DNA of 64,000 nt from Odiellus spinosus (Eukaryota > Arthropoda > Arachnida > Opiliones > Phalangiidae). Location of the stretch: the NCBI GenBank assembly GCA_963920705.1, contig CAWUCO010000097.1, positions 930,001 through 994,000 of the forward strand, written 5' to 3'. Position 1 is the stretch's first letter; each line of letters starts with the position of its first letter. The position numbers were made by a program, and so were the translations under genes. The notes beneath the pieces are model-generated. The model saw only the letters and a list, made by a program, of their open reading frames with translations, ran no database searches and had not been told where the DNA came from. This document shows positions 52,380 through 64,000 of the stretch, piece by piece.

Positions 52380-55300
52380 TTTGTCACGTTTTGGCAATTT
52401 AGACAAAACCAAAGTCATTCGAAAGAGCAATTAATGGACAGTCTAAATAATAAGAGTTTTCAAAAATCCGTTGAAAAACAAGAAAAATATTACCAATTCA
52501 AGAAATCATACAATATCAAAATAGTCAAATTTCAGATTTTAAAAATTCGCTTTTTAATATTAGATGTTTTTTGAATTGGCCATATTTTCCAGGTTTTTCA
52601 ACGGATTTTCCAAAACTCTTGTTTTTTAGATAAACCAATATTTGCTCTTTCGAGTGGTCTTAATTTTGTCTAAATCGCTTAAAAATCAAAAGTTTTGTGT
52701 CCATTTGAATCCAATAATCTTGGATTTTTAAGTGTTTTTGCTTAATTTTAACCAATTTTATATTTGTCACAATTTTGCAATTTAGACAAAACCAAAGTCA
52801 TTCGAAAGAGCAATTAATGGACAGTCTTAATAATAAGAGTTTTCAAAAATCCGTTGAGAAACAAGAAAAATATGGCCAATTCAAGAAATCATACAATATC
52901 AAAATAGTCAAATTTCAGATTTTAAAAATTCGCTTTTTGATATTAGATGTTTTTTGAATTGGCCATATTTTCTAGGTTTTTCAACGGATTTTCCAAAACT
53001 CTTGTTTTTTTGATAGACCAATATTTGCTCTTTCGAGTGGTCTTAATTTTGTCTAAATCGCTTAAAAATCAAAAGTTTTGTGTCCATTTGAATCCAATAA
53101 TCTTGGATTTTTAAGCGTTTTTGCTAAATTTTAACAAATTTTATATTTGTCACGTTTTAGCAATTTAGACAAAACCAAAGTCATTCGAAAGATCAATTAA
53201 TGGACAGTCTAAATAATAAGAGTTTTCAAAAATCCGTTGAAAAACAAGAAAAATATGGCCAATTCAAGAAATCATACAATATCAAAATAGTCAAATTTCA
53301 GATTTTAAAAATTCGCTTTTTGATATTAGATGTTTTTTGAATTGGCCATATTTTCCATGTTTTTCAACGGATTTTCCAAAACTCTTGTTTTTTAGATAGA
53401 CCAAAATTTGGTCTTTCGAGTGGTCTTAATTTTGTCTAAATCGCTTTGAAGCCAAAAGTTTTGTGTCCATTTGAATCCAATAATCTTGGATTTTTAAGCG
53501 TTTTTGCTTAATTTTAACCAATTTTATATTTGTCACGTTTTGGCAATTTAGACAAAACCAAAGTCATTCGAAAGAGCAATTAATGGACAGTCTAAATAAT
53601 AAGAGTTTTCAAAAATCCGTTGAAAAACAAGAAAAATATGGCCAATTCAAGAAATCATACAATATCAAAATAGTCAAATTTCAGATTTTAAAAATTCGCT
53701 TTTTGATATTAGATGTTTTTTGAATTGGCCATATTTTCCATGTTTTTCAACGGATTTTCCAAAACTCTTGTTTTTTAGATAGACCAAAATTTGGTCTTTT
53801 GAGTGGTCTTAATTTTGTCTAAATCGCTTTGAGGCCAAAAGTTTTGTGTCCATTTGAATCCAATAATCTTGGATTTTTAAGCGTTTTTGCTTAATTTTAA
53901 CCAATTTTATATTTGTCACGTTTTGGCAATTTAGACAAAACCAAAGTCATTCGAAAGAGCAATTAATGGACAGTCTTAATAATAAGAGTTTTCAAAAATC
54001 CGTTGAGAAACAAGAAAAATATGGCCAATTCAAGAAATCATACAATATCAAAATAGTCAAATTTCAGATTTTAAAAATTCGCTTTTTGATATTAGATGTT
54101 TTTTGAATTGGCCATATTTTCTAGGTTTTTCAACGGATTTTCCAAAACTCTTGTTTTTTAGATAGACCAAAATTTGGTCTTTCGAGTGGTCTTAATTTTG
54201 TCTAAATCGCTTAAAAATCAAAAGTTTTGTGTCCATTTGAATCCAATAATCTTGGATTTTTAAGCGTTTTTGCTTAATTTTAAACAATTTTATATTTGTC
54301 ACGTTTTGGCAATTTAGACAAAACCAAAGTCATTCGAAAGAGCAATTAATGGACAGTCTTAATAATAAGAGTTTTCAAAAATCCGTTGAAAAACAAGAAA
54401 AATATGGCCAATTTAAGAAATCATACAATATCAAAATAGTCAAATTTCAGATTTTAAAAATTCGCTTTTTGATATTAGATGTTTTTTGAATTGGCCATAT
54501 TTTCCAGGTTTTTCAACGGATTTTCCAAAACTCTTGTTTTTTAGATAGAACAAAATTTGGTCTTTCGAGTGGTCTTAATTTTATCTAAATCGCTTTAAAA
54601 TCAAAAGTTTTGTGTCCATTTGAATCCAATAATCTTGGATTTTTAAGTGTTTTTGCTTAATTTTAACCAATTTTATATTTGTCACAATTTTGCAATTTAG
54701 ACAAAACCAAAGTCATTCGAAAGAGCAATTAATGGACAGTCTAAATAATAAGAGTTTTCAAAAATCCGTTGAAAAACAAGAAAAATATGGCCAATTCAAG
54801 AAATCATACAATATCAAAATAGTCAAATTTCAGATTTTAAAAATTCGCTTTTTGATATTAGATGTTTTTTGAATTGGCCATATTTTCCATGTTTTTCAAC
54901 GGATTTTCCAAAACTCTTGTTTTTTAGATAGACCAAAATTTGGTCTTTCGAGTGGTCTTAATTTTGTCTAAATCGCTTTGAAGCCAAAAGTTTTGTGTCC
55001 ATTTGAATCCAATAATCTTGGATTTTTAAGCGTTTTTGCTTAATTTTAACCAATTTTATATTTGTCACGTTTTGGCAATTTAGACAAAACCAAAGTCATT
55101 CGAAAGAGCAATTAATGGACAGTCTAAATAATAAGAGTTTTCAAAAATCCGTTGAAAAACAAGAAAAATATGGCCAATTCAAGAAATCATACAATATCAA
55201 AATAGTCAAATTTCAGATTTTAAAAATTCGCTTTTTGATATTAGATGTTTTTTGAATTGGCCATATTTTCCATGTTTTTCAACGGATTTTCCAAAACTCT

Positions 55301-58300
55301 TGTTTTTTAGATAGACCAAAATTTGGTCTTTTGAGTGGTCTTAATTTTGTCTAAATCGCTTTGAAGCCAAAAGTTTTGTGTCCATTTGAATCCAATAATC
55401 TTGGATTTTTAAGCGTTTTTGCTTAATTTTAACCAATTTTATATTTGTCACGTTTTGGCAATTTAGACAAAACCAAAGTCATTCGAAAGAGCAATTAATG
55501 GACAGTCTTAATAATAAGAGTTTTCAAAAATCCGTTGAGAAACAAGAAAAATATGGCCAATTCAAGAAATCATACAATATCAAAATAGTCAAATTTCAGA
55601 TTTTAAAAATTCGCTTTTTGATATTAGATGTTTTTTGAATTGGCCATATTTTCTAGGTTTTTCAACGGATTTTCCAAAACTCTTGTTTTTTAGATAGACC
55701 AAAATTTGGTCTTTCGAGTGGTCTTAATTTTGTCTAAATCGCTTTGAAGTCAAAAGTTTTGTGTCCATTTGAATCCAATAATCTTGCATTTTTAAGCGTT
55801 TTTGCTTAATTTTAACCAATTTTATATTTGTCACGTTTTGGCAATTTAGACAAAACCAAAGTCATTCGAAAGAGCAATTAATGGACAGTCTAAATAATAA
55901 GAGTTTTCAAAAATCCGTTGAAAAACAAGAAAAATATTACCAATTCAAGAAATCATACAATATCAAAATAGTCAAATTTCAGATTTTAAAAATTCGCTTT
56001 TTAATATTAGATGTTTTTTGAATTGGCCATATTTTCCAGGTTTTTCAACGGATTTTCCAAAACTCTTGTTTTTTAGATAAACCAATATTTGCTCTTTCGA
56101 GTGGTCTTAATTTTGTCTAAATCGCTTAAAAATCAAAAGTTTTGTGTCCATTTGAATCCAATAATCTTGGATTTTTAAGTGTTTTTGCTTAATTTTAACC
56201 AATTTTATATTTGTCACAATTTTGCAATTTAGACAAAACCAAAGTCATTCGAAAGAGCAATTAATGGACAGTCTTAATAATAAGAGTTTTCAAAAATCCG
56301 TTGAGAAACAAGAAAAATATGGCCAATTCAAGAAATCATACAATATCAAAATAGTCAAATTTCAGATTTTAAAAATTCGCTTTTTGATATTAGATGTTTT
56401 TTGAATTGGCCATATTTTCTAGGTTTTTCAACGGATTTTCCAAAACTCTTGTTTTTTTGATAGACCAATATTTGCTCTTTCGAGTGGTCTTAATTTTGTC
56501 TAAATCGCTTAAAAATCAAAAGTTTTGTGTCCATTTGAATCCAATAATCTTGGATTTTTAAGCGTTTTTGCTTAATTTTAAACAATTTTATATTTGTCAC
56601 GTTTTGGCAATTTAGACAAAACCAAAGTCATTCGAAAGAGCAATTAATGGACAGTCTTAATAATAAGAGTTTTCAAAAATCCGTTGAAAAACAAGAAAAA
56701 TATGGCCAATTTAAGAAATCATACAATATCAAAATAGTCAAATTTCAGATTTTAAAAATTCGCTTTTTGATATTAGATGTTTTTTGAATTGGCCATATTT
56801 TCCAGGTTTTTCAACGGATTTTCCAAAACTCTTGTTTTTTAGATAGAACAAAATTTGGTCTTTCGAGTGGTCTTAATTTTATCTAAATCGCTTTAAAATC
56901 AAAAGTTTTGTGTCCATTTGAATCCAATAATCTTGGATTTTTAAGTGTTTTTGCTTAATTTTAACCAATTTTATATTTGTCACAATTTTGCAATTTAGAC
57001 AAAACCAAAGTCATTCGAAAGAGCAATTAATGGACAGTCTAAATAATAAGAGTTTTCAAAAATCCGTTGAAAAACAAGAAAAATATGGCCAATTCAAGAA
57101 ATCATACAATATCAAAATAGTCAAATTTCAGATTTTAAAAATTCGCTTTTTGATATTAGATGTTTTTTGAATTGGCCATATTTTCCATGTTTTTCAACGG
57201 ATTTTCCAAAACTCTTGTTTTTTAGATAGACCAAAATTTGGTCTTTCGAGTGGTCTTAATTTTGTCTAAATCGCTTTGAAGCCAAAAGTTTTGTGTCCAT
57301 TTGAATCCAATAATCTTGGATTTTTAAGCGTTTTTGCTTAATTTTAACCAATTTTATATTTGTCACGTTTTGGCAATTTAGACAAAACCAAAGTCATTCG
57401 AAAGAGCAATTAATGGACAGTCTAAATAATAAGAGTTTTCAAAAATCCGTTGAAAAACAAGAAAAATATGGCCAATTCAAGAAATCATACAATATCAAAA
57501 TAGTCAAATTTCAGATTTTAAAAATTCGCTTTTTGATATTAGATGTTTTTTGAATTGGCCATATTTTCCATGTTTTTCAACGGATTTTCCAAAACTCTTG
57601 TTTTTTAGATAGACCAAAATTTGGTCTTTTGAGTGGTCTTAATTTTGTCTAAATCGCTTTGAAGCCAAAAGTTTTGTGTCCATTTGAATCCAATAATCTT
57701 GGATTTTTAAGCGTTTTTGCTTAATTTTAACCAATTTTATATTTGTCACGTTTTGGCAATTTAGACAAAACCAAAGTCATTCGAAAGAGCAATTAATGGA
57801 CAGTCTTAATAATAAGAGTTTTCAAAAATCCGTTGAGAAACAAGAAAAATATGGCCAATTCAAGAAATCATACAATATCAAAATAGTCAAATTTCAGATT
57901 TTAAAAATTCGCTTTTTGATATTAGATGTTTTTTGAATTGGCCATATTTTCTAGGTTTTTCAACGGATTTTCCAAAACTCTTGTTTTTTAGATAGACCAA
58001 AATTTGGTCTTTCGAGTGGTCTTAATTTTGTCTAAATCGCTTTGAAGTCAAAAGTTTTGTGTCCATTTGAATCCAATAATCTTGCATTTTTAAGCGTTTT
58101 TGCTTAATTTTAACCAATTTTATATTTGTCACGTTTTGGCAATTTAGACAAAACCAAAGTCATTCGAAAGAGCAATTAATGGACAGTCTAAATAATAAGA
58201 GTTTTCAAAAATCCGTTGAAAAACAAGAAAAATATTACCAATTCAAGAAATCATACAATATCAAAATAGTCAAATTTCAGATTTTAAAAATTCGCTTTTT

Positions 58301-61000
58301 AATATTAGATGTTTTTTGAATTGGCCATATTTTCCAGGTTTTTCAACGGATTTTCCAAAACTCTTGTTTTTTAGATAAACCAATATTTGCTCTTTCGAGT
58401 GGTCTTAATTTTGTCTAAATCGCTTAAAAATCAAAAGTTTTGTGTCCATTTGAATCCAATAATCTTGGATTTTTAAGTGTTTTTGCTTAATTTTAACCAA
58501 TTTTATATTTGTCACAATTTTGCAATTTAGACAAAACCAAAGTCATTCGAAAGAGCAATTAATGGACAGTCTTAATAATAAGAGTTTTCAAAAATCCGTT
58601 GAGAAACAAGAAAAATATGGCCAATTCAAGAAATCATACAATATCAAAATAGTCAAATTTCAGATTTTAAAAATTCGCTTTTTGATATTAGATGTTTTTT
58701 GAATTGGCCATATTTTCTAGGTTTTTCAACGGATTTTCCAAAACTCTTGTTTTTTTGATAGACCAATATTTGCTCTTTCGAGTGGTCTTAATTTTGTCTA
58801 AATCGCTTAAAAATCAAAAGTTTTGTGTCCATTTGAATCCAATAATCTTGGATTTTTAAGCGTTTTTGCTAAATTTTAACAAATTTTATATTTGTCACGT
58901 TTTAGCAATTTAGACAAAACCAAAGTCATTCGAAAGATCAATTAATGGACAGTCTAAATAATAAGAGTTTTCAAAAATCCGTTGAAAAACAAGAAAAATA
59001 TGGCCAATTCAAGAAATCATACAATATCAAAATAGTCAAATTTCAGATTTTAAAAATTCGCTTTTTGATATTAGATGTTTTTTGAATTGGCCATATTTTC
59101 CATGTTTTTCAACGGATTTTCCAAAACTCTTGTTTTTTAGATAGACCAAAATTTGGTCTTTCGAGTGGTCTTAATTTTGTCTAAATCGCTTTGAAGCCAA
59201 AAGTTTTGTGTCCATTTGAATCCAATAATCTTGGATTTTTAAGCGTTTTTGCTTAATTTTAACCAATTTTATATTTGTCACGTTTTGGCAATTTAGACAA
59301 AACCAAAGTCATTCGAAAGAGCAATTAATGGACAGTCTAAATAATAAGAGTTTTCAAAAATCCGTTGAAAAACAAGAAAAATATGGCCAATTCAAGAAAT
59401 CATACAATATCAAAATAGTCAAATTTCAGATTTTAAAAATTCGCTTTTTGATATTAGATGTTTTTTGAATTGGCCATATTTTCCATGTTTTTCAACGGAT
59501 TTTCCAAAACTCTTGTTTTTTAGATAGACCAAAATTTGGTCTTTTGAGTGGTCTTAATTTTGTCTAAATCGCTTTGAGGCCAAAAGTTTTGTGTCCATTT
59601 GAATCCAATAATCTTGGATTTTTAAGCGTTTTTGCTTAATTTTAACCAATTTTATATTTGTCACGTTTTGGCAATTTAGACAAAACCAAAGTCATTCGAA
59701 AGAGCAATTAATGGACAGTCTTAATAATAAGAGTTTTCAAAAATCCGTTGAGAAACAAGAAAAATATGGCCAATTCAAGAAATCATACAATATCAAAATA
59801 GTCAAATTTCAGATTTTAAAAATTCGCTTTTTGATATTAGATGTTTTTTGAATTGGCCATATTTTCTAGGTTTTTCAACGGATTTTCCAAAACTCTTGTT
59901 TTTTAGATAGACCAAAATTTGGTCTTTCGAGTGGTCTTAATTTTGTCTAAATCGCTTAAAAATCAAAAGTTTTGTGTCCATTTGAATCCAATAATCTTGG
60001 ATTTTTAAGCGTTTTTGCTTAATTTTAAACAATTTTATATTTGTCACGTTTTGGCAATTTAGACAAAACCAAAGTCATTCGAAAGAGCAATTAATGGACA
60101 GTCTTAATAATAAGAGTTTTCAAAAATCCGTTGAAAAACAAGAAAAATATGGCCAATTTAAGAAATCATACAATATCAAAATAGTCAAATTTCAGATTTT
60201 AAAAATTCGCTTTTTGATATTAGATGTTTTTTGAATTGGCCATATTTTCCAGGTTTTTCAACGGATTTTCCAAAACTCTTGTTTTTTAGATAGAACAAAA
60301 TTTGGTCTTTCGAGTGGTCTTAATTTTATCTCAATCGCTTTAAAATCAAAAGTTTTGTGTCCATTTGAATCCAATAATCTTGGATTTTTAAGTGTTTTTG
60401 CTTAATTTTAACCAATTTTATATTTGTCACAATTTTGCAATTTAGACAAAACCAAAGTCATTCGAAAGAGCAATTAATGGACAGTCTAAATAATAAGAGT
60501 TTTCAAAAATCCGTTGAAAAACAAGAAAAATATGGCCAATTCAAGAAATCATACAATATCAAAATAGTCAAATTTCAGATTTTAAAAATTCGCTTTTTGA
60601 TATTAGATGTTTTTTGAATTGGCCATATTTTCCATGTTTTTCAACGGATTTTCCAAAACTCTTGTTTTTTAGATAGACCAAAATTTGGTCTTTCGAGTGG
60701 TCTTAATTTTGTCTAAATCGCTTTGAAGCCAAAAGTTTTGTGTCCATTTGAATCCAATAATCTTGGATTTTTAAGCGTTTTTGCTTAATTTTAACCAATT
60801 TTATATTTGTCACGTTTTGGCAATTTAGACAAAACCAAAGTCATTCGAAAGAGCAATTAATGGACAGTCTAAATAATAAGAGTTTTCAAAAATCCGTTGA
60901 AAAACAAGAAAAATATGGCCAATTCAAGAAATCATACAATATCAAAATAGTCAAATTTCAGATTTTAAAAATTCGCTTTTTGATATTAGATGTTTTTTGA
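52380..61000 (+). repeat. Array domain 8: 15-mer duplication (5745 bp) with internal 6-mers
   Basis: Rare variants recur exactly 5745 bp apart (15 x 383): GATCAATTAA at 53191 and 58936, GAGGCC at 53831 and 59576. Within the unit, TATTACCAATTC at 52491, 55938 and 58236 (coordinates of TACC) gives steps of 9 and 6 monomers. GTTGAGAAAC appears at intervals of 3, 4, 2, 4, 2, then 3, 4 monomers. Right arms here read GGCCATATTTT and TTTTTCAACGG, fully complementary to the left arm in those segments. Confidence 0.88.
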
Positions 61001-61899
61001 ATTGGCCATATTTTCCATGTTTTTCAACGGATTTTCCAAAACTCTTGTTTTTTAGATAGACCAAAATTTGGTCTTTTGAGTGGTCTTAATTTTGTCTAAA
61101 TCGCTTTGAAGCCAAAAGTTTTGTGTCCATTTGAATCCAATAATCTTGGATTTTTAAGCGTTTTTGCTTAATTTTAACCAATTTTATATTTGTCACGTTT
61201 TGGCAATTTAGACAAAACCAAAGTCATTCGAAAGAGCAATTAATGGACAGTCTTAATAATAAGAGTTTAAAAAATCCGTTGAGAAACAAGAAAAATATGG
61301 CCAATTCAAGAAATCATACAATATCAAAATAGTCAAATTTCAGATTTTAAAAATTCGCTTTTTGATATTAGATGTTTTTTGAATTGGCCATATTTTCTAG
61401 GTTTTTCAACGGATTTTCCAAAACTCTTGTTTTTTAGATAGACCAAAATTTGGTCTTTCGAGTGGTCTTAATTTTGTCTAAATCGCTTAAAAATCAAAAG
61501 TTTTGTGTCCATTTGAATCCAATAATCTTGGATTTTTAAGCGTTTTTGCTTAATTTTAAACAATTTTATATTTGTCACGTTTTGGCAATTTAGACAAAAC
61601 CAAAGTCATTCGAAAGAGCAATTAATGGACAGTCTTAATAATAAGAGTTTTCAAAAATCCGTTGAAAAACAAGAAAAATATGGCCAATTTAAGAAATCAT
61701 ACAATATCAAAATAGTCAAATTTCAGATTTTAAAAATTCGCTTTTTGATATTAGATGTTTTTTGAATTGGCCATATTTTCCAGGTTTTTCAACGGATTTT
61801 CCAAAACTCTTGTTTTTTAGATAGAACAAAATTTGGTCTTTCGAGTGGTCTTAATTTTATCTAAATCGCTTTAAAATCAAAAGTTTTGTGTCCATTTGA

Positions 61900-64000
61900 A
61901 TCCAATAATCTTGGATTTTTAAGTGTTTTTGCTTAATTTTAACCAATTTTATATTTGTCACAATTTTGCAATTTAGACAAAACCAAAGTCATTCGAAAGA
62001 GCAATTAATGGACAGTCTAAATAATAAGAGTTTTCAAAAATCCGTTGAAAAACAAGAAAAATATGGCCAATTCAAGAAATCATACAATATCAAAATAGTC
62101 AAATTTCAGATTTTAAAAATTCGCTTTTTGATATTAGATGTTTTTTGAATTGGCCATATTTTCCATGTTTTTAAACGGATTTTCCAAAACTCTTGTTTTT
62201 TAGATAGACCAAAATTTGGTCTTTCGAGTTGTCTTAATTTTGTCTAAATCGCTTTGAAGCCAAAAGTTTTGTGTCCATTTGAATCCAATAATCTTGGATT
62301 TTTAAGCGTTTTTGCTTAATTTTAACCAATTTTATATTTGTCACGTTTTGGCAATTTAGACAAAACCAAAGTCATTCGAAAGAGCAATTAATGGACAGTC
62401 TAAATAATAAGAGTTTTCAAAAATCCGTTGAAAAACAAGAAAAATATGGCCAATTCAAGAAATCATACAATATCAAAATAGTCAAATTTCAGATTTTAAA
62501 AATTCGCTTTTTGATATTAGATGTTTTTTGAATTGGCCATATTTTCCATGTTTTTCAACGGATTTTCCAAAACTCTTGTTTTTTAGATAGACCAAAATTT
62601 GGTCTTTTGAGTGGTCTTAATTTTGTCTAAATCGCTTTGAAGCCAAAAGTTTTGTGTCCATTTGAATCCAATAATCTTGGATTTTTAAGCGTTTTTACTT
62701 AATTTTAACCAATTTTATATTTGTCACGTTTTGGCAATTTAGACAAAACCAAAGTCATTCGAAAGAGCAATTAATGGACAGTCTTAATAATAAGAGTTTT
62801 CAAAAATCCGTTGAGAAACAAGAAAAATATGGCCAATTCAAGAAATCATACAATATCAAAATAGTCAAATTTCAGATTTTAAAAATTCGCTTTTTGATAT
62901 TAGATGTTTTTTGAATTGGCCATATTTTCCAGGTTTTTCAACGGATTTTCCAAAACTCTTGTTTTTTAGATAGAACAAAATTTGGTCTTTCGAGTGGTCT
63001 TAATTTTATCTAAATCGCTTTAAAATCAAAAGTTTTGTGTCCATTTGAATCCAATAATCTTGGATTTTTAAGTGTTTTTGCTTAATTTTAACCAATTTTA
63101 TATTTGTCACAATTTTGCAATTTAGACAAAACCAAAGTCATTCGAAAGAGCAATTAATGGACAGTCTAAATAATAAGAGTTTTCAAAAATCCGTTGAAAA
63201 ACAAGAAAAATATGGCCAATTCAAGAAATCATACAATATCAAAATAGTCAAATTTCAGATTTTAAAAATTCGCTTTTTGATATTAGATGTTTTTTGAATT
63301 GGCCATATTTTCCATGTTTTTAAACGGATTTTCCAAAACTCTTGTTTTTTAGATAGACCAAAATTTGGTCTTTCGAGTGGTCTTAATTTTGTCTAAATCG
63401 CTTTGAAGCCAAAAGTTTTGTGTCCATTTGAATCCAATAATCTTGGATTTTTAAGCGTTTTTGCTTAATTTTAACCAATTTTATATTTGTCACGTTTTGG
63501 CAATTTAGACAAAACCAAAGTCATTCGAAAGAGCAATTAATGGACAGTCTAAATAATAAGAGTTTTCAAAAATCCGTTGAAAAACAAGAAAAATATGGCC
63601 AATTCAAGAAATCATACAATATCAAAATAGTCAAATTTCAGATTTTAAAAATTCGCTTTTTGATATTAGATGTTTTTTGAATTGGCCATATTTTCCATGT
63701 TTTTCAACGGATTTTCCAAAACTCTTGTTTTTTAGATAGACCAAAATTTGGTCTTTTGAGTGGTCTTAATTTTGTCTAAATCGCTTTGAAGCCAAAAGTT
63801 TTGTGTCCATTTGAATCCAATAATCTTGGATTTTTAAGCGTTTTTACTTAATTTTAACCAATTTTATATTTGTCACGTTTTGGCAATTTAGACAAAACCA
63901 AAGTCATTCGAAAGAGCAATTAATGGACAGTCTTAATAATAAGAGTTTTCAAAAATCCGTTGAGAAACAAGAAAAATATGGCCAATTCAAGAAATCATAC
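61900..64000 (+). repeat. Array domain 9: trimer repeat at the right edge, 1149 bp
   Basis: TTTTTAAACGGATT near 62.17 and 63.32 kb, and GTTTTTACTTAATT near 62.69 and 63.84 kb, are 1149 bp apart. The array continues past the window. Confidence 0.75.

Larger units (their letters stand above)
3778..64000 (+). repeat. Satellite DNA array, 383-bp monomers, ~157 copies
   Basis: Head-to-tail copies fill the rest of the window without any foreign insertion; there is nothing else in it. Period 383 is confirmed by the shared word GCAATTTAGAC at 4149 and 4532, and by many variant-to-variant distances. Lengths of 382 (one T lost in CGCTTTTTGAT) and 384 (an extra A in the GAAAAATATGG run) also occur. The monomer counted at 4149-4531 is 26% GC, clearly below the adjacent element. 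Two linker ends alternate, CACAATTTTGCAA and CACGTTTTGGCAA. Each monomer is a long imperfect palindrome plus linker (next entries). Monomers of the first type show a 60-codon open frame from TTG, which is an incidental product of the repeat. I do not recognise the family by name. A centromeric or pericentromeric location is inference from size and homogeneity. Confidence 0.98.

Noticed and set aside
3778..64000. CRISPR array
   Set aside because: Regular spacing, but the whole 383-bp unit repeats with no unique spacers, and the context is an animal retrotransposon.
3778..64000. Assembly artefact from a repeated read
   Set aside because: Monomers differ by many private variants arranged in several distinct higher-order patterns, which a simple artefact would not create. 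Local copy number could still be wrong.

Overview
The window looks like constitutive heterochromatin of an animal, most likely an arthropod. It holds two things only: the 3' part of a BEL/Pao-type LTR retrotransposon (1-3777) and an uninterrupted head-to-tail satellite DNA array (3778-64000, running off the right edge). BEL/Pao elements are confined to metazoans, so the host is an animal; 'insect' is an inference from the pol style and an insect-type promoter motif in the LTR. There are no host protein genes, tRNAs, rRNAs or CRISPR arrays that I can support.

Retrotransposon (1-3777). The reading frame enters from the left edge inside reverse transcriptase (YVDD at 122-133). It continues through RNase H, a zinc-binding domain and a DDE integrase with all catalytic residues visible. 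A single in-frame TAA at 2483-2485 separates the last ~98 codons (2486-2779), a C-terminal domain typical of BEL/Pao pol. A 193-bp 3' untranslated stretch with a polypurine tract (2967-2972) follows, then a complete 805-bp 3' LTR (2973-3777). The LTR is bounded by TGTGG and CCACA, perfect 5-bp inverted termini. It carries three strong stem-loops, a TATCGATA motif, a TATA-like box, two AATAAA signals and a 28-bp tandem duplication. Gag, protease, the rest of RT and the 5' LTR lie outside the window.

Satellite (3778-64000). About 157 monomers of 383 bp (a few 382 or 384), ~26% GC in the monomer I counted, all in one orientation, with no foreign insertion. The LTR ends inside a monomer, so the element appears to have inserted into the array. 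The main discovery is the architecture of the monomer. Bases 1-130 and 157-285 are inverted copies of each other (about 80% identical by hand alignment) around a 26-bp centre, followed by a 98-bp linker. Each monomer is thus a decayed head-to-head palindrome able in principle to extrude a cruciform or, if transcribed, fold into a ~285-nt hairpin. The left arm is nearly invariant while the right arm and linker hold most of the variation.

Higher-order structure. Diagnostic variants recur at exact multiples of 383 bp. They define successive domains with different higher-order units: a trimer (1149 bp) at ~12.9-15.6 kb, 7- and 6-mers at ~15.6-27.2 kb, an 8-mer (3062 bp) at ~27.5-33.8 kb, a 6-mer (2297 bp) at ~33.6-38.2 kb, 1-3-mers at ~38-43.4 kb, 6/8-mers at ~44-50.8 kb, a 15-mer duplication (5745 bp) with internal 6-mers at ~52.4-61 kb, and a trimer at the right end. 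This is the signature of repeated recent local amplification. Short open frames in the monomers begin at TTG and are by-products of the repeat, not genes.
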